Both the position numbers and the translations under genes were made by a program. Positions 31,980 to 42,680 of a stretch of 57,183 nt of DNA are shown here, one piece after another. This DNA is from Gracilaria domingensis (Eukaryota > Rhodophyta > Florideophyceae > Gracilariales > Gracilariaceae). Each line of letters begins with the position of its first letter. The stretch's first letter is position 1. Below the pieces are notes generated by a model. It did no database searches, was not told where the DNA came from, and saw nothing but the letters and a program-made list of their open reading frames with translations. Location of the stretch: the NCBI GenBank assembly GCA_022539475.1, contig VCMS01000341.1, positions 1 to 57,183 of the forward strand. The letters are read 5' to 3'.

Positions 31980-32640
31980 GAGGAAGATTTTTCCCTTGAA
32001 CGGATTCTGAACAGGGGATTAGTTCAACCGCTGGTGGTGTTGAGGACATTGCAGAATTGATGGAACTACTTGCATGAGCTGGTTCCTTCATCTGACCCCC
32101 AACAGTACCTGCTTTCGTGCTAACGAAACTCGGAGGACCAGGGCGTTGAAGCTGCTGACGAATATTGAAACGATCTTGATGGCCAGCCGTTGCTGTTAAA
32201 ACGTTCAGAACAGACCCACCCATGTTCTCTCGTTGAGGATTGGCCTGGCCTACCTGTCGCTGGATCGGTACAGCCGGAAACGAACGCAAAAATTCTTGTA
32301 ACAAGTTAGCATTAGGCATCACACCCACTCTTTGATCCCGTATGACTCCGTGGAGTATTCGTGTTCGAGGACCTCAACCAGGTCCATTACGTGACTGAGC
32401 ACGATGAGAAACAGACTGTGGTGTCTTCCTCCGAATCGGAGGCTTGGATACAGCATTATGCTATAAGCCTGAAATAATGGCGTGCAGCTGATTCGGTGTA
32501 ACGCTCATTTGCGCAGGTCATTCTGAGTACCGATAGGCTTTTGCATGCTCTGAAACAAGCTCCAATGTGTTGCAAAATCATTAGGTCGCATCTGCCTCGT
32601 CTTCTCCCAGAAGAGGCCACAAGGTATGCAAAGGCCTCTG
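31980..32640 (-). pseudogene. Probable relic of the Harbinger element's second gene
   Basis: Convergent with the transposase. A Pro/Gln/Ser-rich frame (32328-31834) is preceded, through stop codons, by more protein-like sequence up to about 32640 (for example RPNDFATHWSLFQSMQK). I cannot see a clear Myb/SANT motif, so the assignment as partner protein is by position only. Confidence 0.35.
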
Positions 32641-32699
32641 GAGGCCATCAACTCGTAAGTCCACCATCTTGGGGTGTTCGTTGTACCATAGTTGTAGCA

Positions 32700-33600
32700 A
32701 GTGAGCTTCGCGTCAATTGATAACCCAGCAGCCGTAAATGCGGCCGAAGGTCTTCCAAAGGTCTTTGAAGGGACTGCAGACGGAACTTGGTTGTGCGGCG
32801 TGGGCCCAAGTGGTGCTGTAGATCGTGCGCAGCTCGATGTTGGCGACTCCGGACGCGTAATGTCGTACGAGGTGGCTGAGCATGGCGCCTAGAAAGAGTA
32901 TCCAAAGCAAATAATGCCTCTGAACAAGATGTACGGAGAAGATGCCTTGACGCCCCGTAAAAACTCCGAGAAGCGGAAATCATTCCAAAAACGGCCGAAG
33001 CAGATGTTCTGGAAGCGAAGGTCGTGGAAAGCAAGTGTGTCATCAACAGAGCGGGAGCGCTTCAAACGGCGCGGATCTGACAGTCACCAGCGGAGGGAAC
33101 GCTACAAGCGTCCCGGACGGCAGTGCATGCGTAGGCGCGAGGAGGTATACTCAACTTTGAGAGCATTTTGATGGGGCAGCGGGAAGTGCTGGATGGAATT
33201 CCAATGAATTGAGAAGCGAAGGATCCCCGAGAGCGTGCACATGACGGCACCGAGAAAGAAGAAGGCGAAGGCGAAGATAAAGACGTGCGCGAACTCGAAG
33301 GAGTGGACGGCAGTCGCCTTCGGGTGCGCCAGCTGCGTGTACATGAGGAAGAGGATAGAAACGAGCACCAGCACCATGAGCTCGCGGTAGAAGATGTTCA
33401 GAACTGGCTAGAGGTGTGGATGCAGCCGTCGTACCCACGAGGCAATGCCGTGCAGTGCGAGTTGGAAGATGAGCGAGAAGGCAATGAGAGCGACGACCAG
33501 CCAGTCAGACAGCGTTTCGTTGACCGAGCCCTCACCGCCACCGCCTGCCATTGCGGTACACGCGGGAAGTGCGGAGAGAGACGAAGGAGAAAGCAATGTG
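32700..33600 (-). pseudogene. MLO-like multi-pass membrane protein relic
   Basis: Read on the minus strand, 33596-33102 is one frame with a single TAG at 33408. It contains a helix (LSDWLVVALIAFSLIFQLAL), a loop, FYRELMVLVLVSILFLMYTQ and then HVFIFAFAFFFLGAVM. Order and spacing resemble plant MLO proteins, where a membrane helix is followed by ...ELMLLGFISLLL and a HIFIF helix. A further piece in another frame (near 32905-32713) has LFLGAMLSHLVRHYASGVAN, possibly the following loop. MLO proteins are calmodulin-binding membrane proteins. Stops and shifts make it dead. Identification is moderate. Confidence 0.45.
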
Positions 33601-33835
33601 TTGGTGCAGCATAGAGTAGACCGAAGACCAGGATGTTCTCGTCCTCTTCATCGACAAGCGTGGAGGAGAGGGGGAGCAGGTATCTGTCACGGGCGCACGT
33701 GATGTGCGCCTGGGTGGTTCAACGCGTGCGCTGGAGCCGCGCGCCAGCTGATGTCAACGCCATATTCGCGCGCGGCCAGCGACGTGGCGGCGCGCGCAAA
33801 ATTGGCGCGCAAAGAGCCGCCGCCGGCTGCGCATC

Positions 33836-34573
33836 GTGGCGTGGTGGCGGCACGCGCGAGTGCAACCTGCAGCGGGCGATGCGCTCCGCGCCCGAAGCGA
33901 GCGCGGGCGCGCTGTCTCTGTCCACATGGCGTCGTCGCCTCCGCCCAGCGCGCCCGCGCGCGCGCTGCGCGACTCTAAGGAGCTGTTAAACAAGGGCGGC
34001 GTTTCCGTGCTGCGCAACATCTCCGACTGCGACCGCTATGGCATCTTTCTGCAGCCCGTGGACGTCGACGTCATTGACGGCTATGCGCAGCTCTCCGCGC
34101 ACCCCATGGACCTGTCCACCTGCCAGAACGACCTCGCTATGGGCGTGAACCACACCCCAATGAAGCTTCATGCCGAACTAGACCTCATCTGGTGCAACTG
34201 CTGCACCTTCAACGCCGATGAATCCATCTAATTTAAGGACGCCATCTGCCTGCGCGCTCTGGGCGCGCGCTACTACAACGACTTGTTCCACGCGCTCGTC
34301 AAGGACGGCGTCGCCTCCGCGCTTGGTCTTTCTCGCGGCGGCGCGTCTTCTTCAGCCCGCCTGCCGCCGCGAGGACCGCCGCGTCCGCGCTCGTTCGACT
34401 TCTTGCCGCGGCTGCAATGGCCGTCGCTGCAGCACTCTGACCTGTTTTCGGTTCACGCCGACGGAGACATTCAGTCCGCTTCGGCGAGCGCTTCCGCTGC
34501 GCATGCTTTCTCGCGCCACGTGCACTTGAGACGAGCGCGCGTGATGCAGCCGTCACCGCATTTATCGTGGTAA
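33836..34573 (+). pseudogene. Bromodomain protein relic
   Basis: One frame with a single in-frame TAA at 34229-34231. From the Met near 33926 the domain reads RYGIFLQPVDVDV, then AHPMDLSTCQNDLAMG, LDLIWCNCCTFNADES (with the Asn that contacts acetyl-lysine) and, after the stop, FKDAICLRALGARYY. This is the order of the Z, A, B and C helices of a bromodomain. The frame continues open, Ala/Pro/Arg-rich, to 34573. Bromodomains read acetylated histones. The DNA is very GC-rich. The TAA before FKDA would cut helix C off. Confidence 0.75.
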
Positions 34574-35048
34574 TTTATCAGGCATGGCAGGCAGCGCAAC
34601 TCGCGGGCTTTCCGGACGCGCCGCCTTCCACGGAAGAGCCCATTTTCAACGGTTCCAATAATCATCACGCACTTGCCCCCTGTTCCTATACGAGATATTC
34701 CACCACATTTCGGAAAACTCTTTTGTTTTCAATATGAAATGTCAGCGACGGCCGGGCAACCTCATTTCGACATCCAAGACGCTTCACACAGGAGGTCAAC
34801 ACAGCACGGTTATCAGCGGTAGCAAATGTATCCTTCTCGCAAACTCTCCTGCAGGGCTCGCGGTTTTGTTCCGCGTCAAAGGTCATAACGAGCTACACCT
34901 ACTTGCTTCCCTCAGGTAGACTCCAACCAAAACAAAAGACGGTTACAACACGGCCCTGAAAAGAAAATGCTTACAAAGCAACAAAAATAGATTTTATCCT
35001 CACTCCCACAAAACCATGGAATGCAAACGGGCTACCATATGTTTGCAC
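34574..35048. other. Spacer, nothing recognised
   Basis: Falls from GC-rich to average composition. Probably contains the left end of the second CACTA-like element, but I could not define its terminus. Confidence 0.35.
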
Positions 35049-36501
35049 CTAGTAGTGCTCTTCAAGATAGTTGTATTCTTCCTCGCTTAGCAATCGCTTC
35101 ACATTCAAACCATTTGCTTTCACAGACACTGACTCCAAACTATTAGAAGACACAAATAACTTCAATTTCCGATCAAGAGCTCTCACTTCTCTTCCCCAAT
35201 GCGGAGAGTGAGCTCTTTTAATACCACCTGTCTCTCCATTACAAACATCTTGCATATGACGAGCGACTTTCATATGAAGAAACCCGAGAGAGAATATACT
35301 TATATCCTTCTTTTCAACAACATCGGTTGTGATAATGGGAAGTGTTGGCACAGATTCAGAGTTAAAGTCCTTCAAGAAAGAAACGTAAAGACGAATCTGC
35401 GCTCGACACTTACGTCGAGCCCCTTTCCAGGCTGCAGCCCAACAATCGTTGTACGCGTCGTCCGTTTTGTAACTTCCGGAATCGAACAACTCCTTAGCTA
35501 TATCAACGGCTTCACGTGCAGTGACGTTATCCACATTAGGTTCCGCATCGCTGTCTTGAGCTTCGCAATCATTTGAAGGAAGGTTTGGAAGCACCAAACT
35601 CCGATCCATCTCATTACGAAATGCCTTAATCTGTAAAACGTGATGACAACCAATGGAATGCGTTAGATTGTATACACATTAAACTGTATAAAGCGATCGA
35701 AGAACTTACCAGTTCATTTCGTATCGGCTCTAGCGCTCTGCCATTAGCGGGACTAATGTAAGAGTAAACCTTTTGCAATGAACTTCGGGAACCTTCAGGA
35801 CTCACCTTTTGATTCAAAAAGCGCATAATGTCATTGTTTTGTGTCTCGTCCCCGAGAACAAACCTAGCGCTCTGCATGATCAAACTACTTGGCATCCTAG
35901 AGGTGCCTTGCATAGCTTGGTAAATATCCAGTCCAAGAGATGGGTCCAGTACCTGCTCTGTTACTTTAAGCTTCACAAATATCTCTGCAGCTTTAACCTT
36001 CTATTGTTAGAGCTCCAGAGGGAAAAGAAGTTGATGTTAGAAATACAGTTGTGCACTACTAGTATTGCAAGTTATGCAATAGCTCACCTGCCATAGAGTA
36101 GACTTTGGATTTGAATTGTTACCATCGGATGGATTAAGTGGTCCAATCGGACGTTGAGCAGTTTGAAGAGCACTTAGTAGCTCTTCATGACGCTTTTGTG
36201 ATCTTTCATCGTTGCGTTTGTCCATTTCTTCACGCAACTCGCGGTCTAACTCGAAATGCATCTTACTGTTTGCATTAAGCTCACAAATTTGGGCTGTCTG
36301 ATTCATTAGGTTATTCGAAATGTCCTTAAGTAAAGTCTGCCTTTCGTTCTTCACTTCTCGCACCAGATTATTCAGCGCCGAAACTGTCATCTCGTTGTGG
36401 TTCTGTCGAGAGCGTGGTGGCTTCGAGATGCCAACTATATTTGGTCCCGCTCTTCTTCCGCTTGCTCGCTGCGCGCTTGGAATTGTAGGGGACGGCGGCA
36501 T
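35049..36501 (-). CDS. Transposon partner protein, three exons (428 aa)
   Basis: Exons 36501-36088, 36000-35710 and 35630-35049 join in phase 0. Introns of 87 and 79 nt begin GTGAGC and GTAAGT and end AATAG and TACAG. The start is the ATG at 36501, since the longer frame has no earlier ATG. Exon 1 has a helical Glu/Arg-rich coiled coil (LDRELREEMDKRNDERSQKR). Exon 3 ends with an acidic patch (LLSEEEYNYLEEHY). No known family is recognised. As a divergent partner of a transposase it is probably an accessory DNA-binding or assembly factor (inference). Confidence 0.65.
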
Positions 36502-36736
36502 ATGGAACTGGTCCAAAGGTTTTCGGGCTTGAAGCGGATTACTTTTCTTACCAGCGGAGCAGAGTTATGCGCTCGAAATGAACGGCAGAAGACGACGTCT
36601 AGAACCAGTACTTGAAAGCGCACGCCCGTTGCTCACATATCAGTTCACGTTTCGGTTGGGGAATGAATATAAAGCTCTCTACTCAGCGAGCGCAGCAAAC
36701 AAATTGACATATTTCTCGTAACGTCAACCATCTTCA
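36502..36736. promoter_or_regulatory. Bidirectional promoter region of the second element
   Basis: Only 235 bp lie between the two start codons. A TATA-like GAATATAAAGC is at about 36665, 70 bp before the transposase ATG. Both promoters must share this interval unless upstream exons exist. Confidence 0.4.
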
Positions 36737-39700
36737 ATGAGTCGTCTTTGTCATCAATTCTCAGAAACGATTGATGCATATCGCTGCTTCTCTTTAGCAG
36801 TTATTCTCTTCCGTGTATCCTTCATAATGGAAAGTAATGGAGGGCGCTCCTCACCAAGATCGAAGTTGATCTTTGCCTGCCATCCTTGCCGTAAACGATT
36901 TCCGAACAAGTTACTGCTTGAGAACCATCTTCAGAGGACCCATGGTGGCCTTTGTGACAACCAAATACTTCCATCGGAGACAGACTCATCTACCGCAACA
37001 ATATCTATCGTTGCAAAGGTTCATAATGTTCTTACTCACAGCTCTGGCGAGCAAGATGCACAGGCCCTTCCAAGTGAGGGCTCTGAAGCAAGTCCTTTCC
37101 TGGCCAACTACGAGCAGGGAATCGTCGAGAATGAGGAGGTCAACAATGTTGACAATGGTATTGAGTCGGTCTCTGCTACTCCAGAGTTCCTTCCTCGATC
37201 TCCATTGCCGGACACCGGGTGTGCTGCAGTCCGTACATGGGTGTTCTTCAACTCACTTGAGGACACTCATGAAGAATTGTTTTCAGAGGTCAAGACCCTT
37301 TCGCCACCAATAGAGCACCTTTCATCGGCCTCAAGAGCTTCCATAAGACACTGTACTGAAAATTACCTCACGGAAGGTGAGGCTAAAGGACTTTACCACT
37401 ACGCCTGCGAAATACAGAGGGACTCTCCTGCAGAGTATCATTCCTTTCGAGGAGACTTTCAAACTGCGGAAGCCTTTTCTTCTTATTTGCAAAGAGCAAG
37501 AAAGTATAGGGCAAGATCTGAAGGATGGAAAAGGGCAGTGATAAAGACCGAACACGGTTTGAATAGAACGGGAGTATTTCGACCAGTACTGAGGCTCCTC
37601 TTAGAAGTGATTAACAGCGCTGGGGGTTCAAAAGCTGTCGTTCGTTTCAGAGAGGACACCGAGCGTGGAGAGAGAGTGTATTCCAATATCGGCAACGGAG
37701 ACGCGTTAAAAGAGTATCAGAATGCCATTGGTGATGCAGGAATCCCGGTTCTAATTGATTTGTATAGCGATTCCACGACAATGAGCAGTTCCGGGACGCA
37801 ATCTGCAAACAATGTAAGAGTGCGTTTCTCCAACATCAGAGGATTTGACAAAATATGGCATGAGATTGGTATAGCTCCTGTGTTGAGCAAATCGTCTGAG
37901 ATACTTTCACAAACGAAGCGACGCGAAGAAAAGAATGAACTCTGGCACCGTTTCATTTTCCTCTCTCTCAGAGACATTATGGCTTCATCGCACACCGGGA
38001 TTGCCATTGATGGAGTTCGTTTATATCCCCGTCTCGGTGTTCATGTTGCCGACCAAGTGCAGGAAAGACCGGCATCTGGATTAAAGGGTCATGACAGTTA
38101 CTACGATTGCAGTCATTGTCTGACACCATCCAAACGAAAGCGAGTGTCGCTTTCAGAGAACACAGCACCTAAGAAGAAATCTTTGAGACGAGATTTCGAC
38201 ATTGAAAGCCAAGGCACATCATCGCAACTGTGCTCTGAACAGTCAGAAGCGGATACAACAAAACATTGTAACGAGGTTCTGGAGGTTCGCGAGATCCAGC
38301 TTTCAGCACACACGTTCCCACAAAGAGATGTGTACAAGACAGTTTCTGCTCAACTGAAAGTAGCCAAGACGAAGAAAAAGAGTCCAGGCACTTTCGTTCA
38401 TCAATCTCCAATTAGAGATTGCATTGCTTTCCTGGATGGACACAGTGCGCTGCGATTTCCGTCCGTGCTCGGGGCGTTTTCTGGAGCTGCATCTCCTCCG
38501 TACCGTCTTTATTCATCAATTGGTTTTGATATGCTTCACGTACTTGAGCATGGGACAATGCGACAGCTAACGGACAACGCATACATGGTTTTTGAAAAGG
38601 CTCCAGAGTATTACGGAATGTCGAGAGCATATGCTGTAGACATTGCAAACCAAAGAATAATGGATCTTCCTGCAGTGTGTCGCCTTCGAAAGTTCTCTCC
38701 ATTCCGTAAAGGACCAAATGAAAAACATGCCGGAGTAACTGGCCTGATGCGTCGAGAATTAAATCCGTACCTCTGGGTTTCAGTGATGGGAATATCCAAA
38801 TCTACGAAGCCTGATGAAGATCGACTTGTCCAGGTTTTCCTGAAGCTGGATTGGTTCCACCGCCAACTAATCGGAGCAAATGTTGGACCTCATAGATCCA
38901 AAAGGACACTGAAGGATATCCAGAAAATCGGCAAACTTGGATATGAGGTTGGCAAGGAAGTCACAGTGCTCTTGGACTCCTCCGTAACAACCAAGAACCA
39001 TCGCACGATGTTCCATATATCAAATCACCTTTTTGATTACGGGTGTGTCCGAAAGGGTTCTACCGATGCAAACGAAACCCTCCACAAGCTCACGAAAGCT
39101 GGGTATAACGCAACCAACAAACATCTTCTAAATTTAGCGCCACAGCTGTTGAAGGCCAGGACAAAATTCGTTGCCCAGGACGAAGGCCGTTCTCACTTCG
39201 CAGTTAAGACCCTGCTTCTAACAAGACGTGAAAAACGAGTCGAGGGCACAGTTCGACGATGCCACCACGAAAGCAATGTTTCCGGACCACAGTTTTCAGA
39301 AGATAAAACTTTGAACTCCAAAATGAATCAGATTGTCTCTGCAACGTCCAACCCAGAAGAAGCAGAAAAGAATATCTGTACTGCATGTCATCCTTCTACT
39401 TCTGATTTGATATGGAGAAAGGTACCGTCTGCAAGGTTTTGCGCTAGTTTTGAGTGGTGTGAAGAACGCATGATGGACACGGTGTATGCTGGGGATGATG
39501 TATGCAACTCTGGTGCGCGAAGAGATTCGATTGTGTACGAATCAAATGAGCAGATTCATTACGGGATTATACAAGTAATTCTGTGTCGCAATCACGGCAG
39601 AAATCACAAATCCGACCGCAAAGCGATTGTCAGGAGACTTAGAGAATGCTCTCCTGAGCAGGGGAACGAAAAAGTTGTTAACCTTTACGGAAATCGACGA

Positions 39701-39934
39701 TTTCAGTATGATATCATCGAAAGCAGTATGTGCTTGGACTGGATTTCAGTGGAAGACTTTCGTCGCCGGGCTGTCTTAGTTCCGGATCCATGGGTTTTAT
39801 CGCGATTGTACGGTGCAAAAATGCGATTCAAGCGTATTCCAGATGACGGCTTTGCCAGAAATAATTTGCGCTTCTTTGAAGTAATGGGAGACAAGCATAC
39901 ATGTTTTGGTGAACAAGATCTCTCAGGGAATTAA
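36737..39934 (+). CDS. CACTA/Plavaka-like transposase (1065 aa), apparently intact
   Basis: One uninterrupted frame from ATG 36737 (a later Met at 36827 is possible). A C2H2 zinc finger lies at about residues 48-69 (CHPCRKRF...ENHLQRTH). A mid-part SGLKGHDSYYDCSHC matches the Tnp2-type ...G......C..C block. Catalytic-domain landmarks are IGFDMLHVLEHG near residue 596 and NHRTMFHISNHLFDYGCV near 753, then HKLTKAGYNATNKH. A C-terminal Cys/Arg-rich region follows. The length and lack of stops contrast with the decayed copies elsewhere in the window, so this element may be young and possibly still active. Confidence 0.75.
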   Translation: MSRLCHQFSETIDAYRCFSLAVILFRVSFIMESNGGRSSPRSKLIFACHPCRKRFPNKLLLENHLQRTHGGLCDNQILPSETDSSTATISIVAKVHNVLTHSSGEQDAQALPSEGSEASPFLANYEQGIVENEEVNNVDNGIESVSATPEFLPRSPLPDTGCAAVRTWVFFNSLEDTHEELFSEVKTLSPPIEHLSSASRASIRHCTENYLTEGEAKGLYHYACEIQRDSPAEYHSFRGDFQTAEAFSSYLQRARKYRARSEGWKRAVIKTEHGLNRTGVFRPVLRLLLEVINSAGGSKAVVRFREDTERGERVYSNIGNGDALKEYQNAIGDAGIPVLIDLYSDSTTMSSSGTQSANNVRVRFSNIRGFDKIWHEIGIAPVLSKSSEILSQTKRREEKNELWHRFIFLSLRDIMASSHTGIAIDGVRLYPRLGVHVADQVQERPASGLKGHDSYYDCSHCLTPSKRKRVSLSENTAPKKKSLRRDFDIESQGTSSQLCSEQSEADTTKHCNEVLEVREIQLSAHTFPQRDVYKTVSAQLKVAKTKKKSPGTFVHQSPIRDCIAFLDGHSALRFPSVLGAFSGAASPPYRLYSSIGFDMLHVLEHGTMRQLTDNAYMVFEKAPEYYGMSRAYAVDIANQRIMDLPAVCRLRKFSPFRKGPNEKHAGVTGLMRRELNPYLWVSVMGISKSTKPDEDRLVQVFLKLDWFHRQLIGANVGPHRSKRTLKDIQKIGKLGYEVGKEVTVLLDSSVTTKNHRTMFHISNHLFDYGCVRKGSTDANETLHKLTKAGYNATNKHLLNLAPQLLKARTKFVAQDEGRSHFAVKTLLLTRREKRVEGTVRRCHHESNVSGPQFSEDKTLNSKMNQIVSATSNPEEAEKNICTACHPSTSDLIWRKVPSARFCASFEWCEERMMDTVYAGDDVCNSGARRDSIVYESNEQIHYGIIQVILCRNHGRNHKSDRKAIVRRLRECSPEQGNEKVVNLYGNRRFQYDIIESSMCLDWISVEDFRRRAVLVPDPWVLSRLYGAKMRFKRIPDDGFARNNLRFFEVMGDKHTCFGEQDLSGN

Positions 39935-40736
39935 TATGCTGTTCACAATTATTAGTAGCACTGGCTTCCACTCTCGTCAAAATTATAATTCAACAAAGTC
40001 GAAACTCTTGCTTCAATGGTCTGTTCCAATAATTTATAAGGCAGCGCTGAGAAGAAAAGTAGACGTTCATATTGCCAATTCGTGAAAGAAGAAGATTCAC
40101 ACGCGATGCATTCGCGGGGTGAACAATGCGTTGTTTGGCGCCATGTTGTATTACAAAATATGATGAGTACGCATTGCCCAGTGAAGGAGAAATCCTCAAT
40201 TCTTCTCAATGCCGGAATATTGAAACCGTTTTATCGAACTTGCAAACAAAACCAGTTGTGAGTTCGCTTCTTCGTAATTTTTCGCAAAGTAAAGGATGTT
40301 GCGCAAAGTTTTAGACCAAACTTGTTCGAAAGATATGTGTTGTTTTTGACAAAGTGCTTTTGATCGAGATTGTAGCGCGACTGCTCATTGCGCAGCACAA
40401 AAATAAGAAAAGTCTGAAGAACCAAATGACTGAATCTTTCGTGAAGACCTTAAAAGCCTTTGAGGATCACATGTAACGATCGAAGCCGTAGGACCTTTTT
40501 GCGGTATATTAATGCTCGCATGCTGCGCGACAAACAATGGAGAGTACGTAGAGCGCAAATTGTCAGCAGGACGCGTTCAAAACATGAGGAGCATGATTCG
40601 TGACAGTACTCTTCGCAAATGGGGTAAAGAAGGGATGCACAAGAAGCCCAGTAGGTGTTTTCGTAATCGACGGCAAGCTACAAATCTAGAGGAGAGATGT
40701 ACATTCGAACATTGGTGTGCAAGAACCAGGGATAAG
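39935..40736. other. Right flank of the second CACTA-like element
   Basis: No convincing gene. It probably contains the element's right terminus, which I could not pin down. Confidence 0.35.
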
Positions 40737-40772
40737 TTTGGGTCGTGCCGCACTCGCGCGGCACGACCCAAA
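40737..40772. repeat. Perfect 15-bp-arm hairpin
   Basis: TTTGGGTCGTGCCGC pairs exactly with GCGGCACGACCCAAA around a 6-nt ACTCGC loop. It sits in DNA without a recognised gene. Confidence 0.9.
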
Positions 40773-41524
40773 TCTCAAAACATCCACACCCGAGCAGAGC
40801 GTCTCCGTTCAGCTGGGCCTCAAGAGTGGAGAGTGTGCGCGGTTTTATACACTTGGCACTTGTTTGGAAAACTTCTCCTTTTGAATCAATGCATATGTGA
40901 TTGGCTCATGAACTGGGATCGATCCTATTCCCACCGGAGGGTATATTTTCGCCGATTGGAAGAGGGGGGTACTCGCTGATGATGAGCTTCGGGATGCGTC
41001 CCCAGCGCAGTACGGTGCTTCGTTTGTACGCAGGTTCCCGCTGCTGCACAATCAGCGCATGAGGGACAGTTTCTCGCATAATCCGCTTGCGTGGAGAAGG
41101 ATTGGCGGTTCGCACTCGCGAGGGGCCACGAAACCGTCCTTACGCACAAAGGGTCGTGTGAGAGACGCACGGTATGGATTGTAGCATGAACGCGCAAGTC
41201 TAGGAAATGACCGAGTGCCAAGAATGAGGTGGCGAGGGCGAATGGTGCGTACACGAATCATACTGACGGAGGGTTTCGCCATCAACTGAGAGAATTGATT
41301 GGTGATAAGCGACTGAAACAAGTATCAGCACAGCGCGTTGAAGAGCTTTCCCAATCGTGTCTTTAGGTGCTACCAAAGCACTCGATCTAACGGGAGCCGT
41401 CGCTGTTGCGGACGAAATGCTTCGATCCGAAATTCGTTAGCTTACTGATGACAGACAAACCAGAAAGCTACTCGGTTGAGCCGCCCGTACACTGAACCAT
41501 ACTAAAATATATTCAGTCAAGGAC
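40773..41524. other. No recognised gene
   Basis: Frames up to 109 codons occur on the minus strand (for example 40925-41254), but with no domain I can name. This may be decayed transposon sequence linked to the DUF6818-like relic on the right. Confidence 0.3.
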
Positions 41525-42508
41525 TTACTTTTGAAACTTTCTCAGAACAGTTTCAACTGTGGCAGCCACAATCTTTTCTATGTCCTCTTTCTGTACCTGG
41601 CTTTGCTCCATTTGTTTGAGCTGAGCATCATGAATTTCCTGGCTATTGCGCAACTGCTGTTCGGCCAGATGGCGCAAGCTCGTAGACATCTTCTCAATGC
41701 TGTCGCACAAGTCTAGCTTGAAATGACGGCACGCAAACTCTACCCGTCCGACTGTTGTTCTTATCTTCTTTGCACTCGGTTCTTCGTTGTCGACCTCATC
41801 ATTCTTTTCTTTTTCTCTATCACAATCAGCGGGATAATGATCTTTCTATAAATCTTTTTCGTTTTCCAGGTTGCTGTTAAACATATCGGAGTAGTAGTGA
41901 TGAAGGATTTTCTGGTGAATTCGTTTTGCACGCACTACTTCTTCAGGGCATGTAAAATCCCTTTTCTTCTTCGGCAAGTATAATAATTTGTCAAACTTGT
42001 AATGGAGGCTTTTGTGCGTCTGGCGAGGACGCTTATTGACATTCGCGTACTTGTTAAATTTCTCTGCTACTCTAGCTCAATGGTTATGTCCAATTGGTTC
42101 ACGCTCCGCTACAATGTTCAGCAGCTCATCAATATCCTGCTTGCTGTAGTTTGCTGCACCAAGTCGGTTCCCTTTCTTCTAATACTTCTGAGAAGCCGTG
42201 TTGCTCCGTTGATTTGCATGATTGGGAGGCTGGTTGCCGCTTCTTGTTGCGGCTAGATTTGATTTTGTACAGATTGGAGACTTTTTTGTCGCATGTGTTG
42301 ATATACTACGTTGAATAATAGAGATATCGTCGTCTTCACAAGTGTCTGATTCACCGTTTTCTCTTATCTTCTTCTTCGGAAATCTTTGAAGCTTGTCTAC
42401 GGCTGTTTGTGTTTGCTTCATATTGCTTTGTATTGATAAAAACTGTTGGAAACTACGCGGCGGGGTGAACAAGTTCATCGGATGTAGCAACCGTAACGGT
42501 TGGTGCAT
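41525..42508 (-). pseudogene. DUF6818 / Myb-SANT-like transposon protein relic
   Basis: A single minus-strand frame of 328 codons with in-frame stops at 42179 (TAG), 42077 (TGA) and 41846 (TAG) and no frameshift. The middle reads NRLGAANYSKQDIDELLNIV, then ERE-PIGHNH, stop, ARVAEKFNKYANVNKRP, and later SLHYKFDKLL and TCPEEVVRAKRI. This is the Y(S)..D...LL..V....P.G...W..V...(F/Y)N order of DUF6818-like proteins common in transposons of oomycetes and other protists. The TGA stands exactly where the conserved Trp is expected. The C-terminus is a Gln/Glu-rich coiled coil. No matching transposase is visible nearby. Confidence 0.65.
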
Positions 42509-42564
42509 CCGCGTTGTTGGATGGCCACAACAGCAGTTGTTTTACTTCGGTCATACTGACATCT

Positions 42565-42618
42565 TCCGTAGCTTTCGCAAAGCTTGCACTTTCGTGCAAG
42601 CTATGCGAAAGCTACGGA
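42565..42618. repeat. Near-perfect 25-bp-arm hairpin
   Basis: Arms 42565-42589 and 42594-42618 pair with one mismatch around a TTTC loop. A weaker 7-bp inverted repeat (TTTCCCA/TGGGAAA) follows at 42621-42646. It lies just before the first 6-kb module. Confidence 0.9.
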
Positions 42619-42680
42619 CGTTTCCCAGGGAGTGTCCTTTGGGAAAGTAGCTGTAGTGGACATTCTCGAATGAACCCACT

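Larger units (their letters stand above)
35049..39934. mobile_element. Second CACTA/Plavaka-like element (core), apparently intact genes
   Basis: A divergent gene pair as in the first element: a three-exon partner on the minus strand and a 1065-aa transposase on the plus strand, 235 bp apart. Ends not located; the true element is larger than these limits. Confidence 0.65.

Noticed and set aside
40512..40979. 155-codon plus-strand frame as a gene
   Set aside because: It runs through both arms of the perfect hairpin at 40737-40772 and has no recognisable domain.
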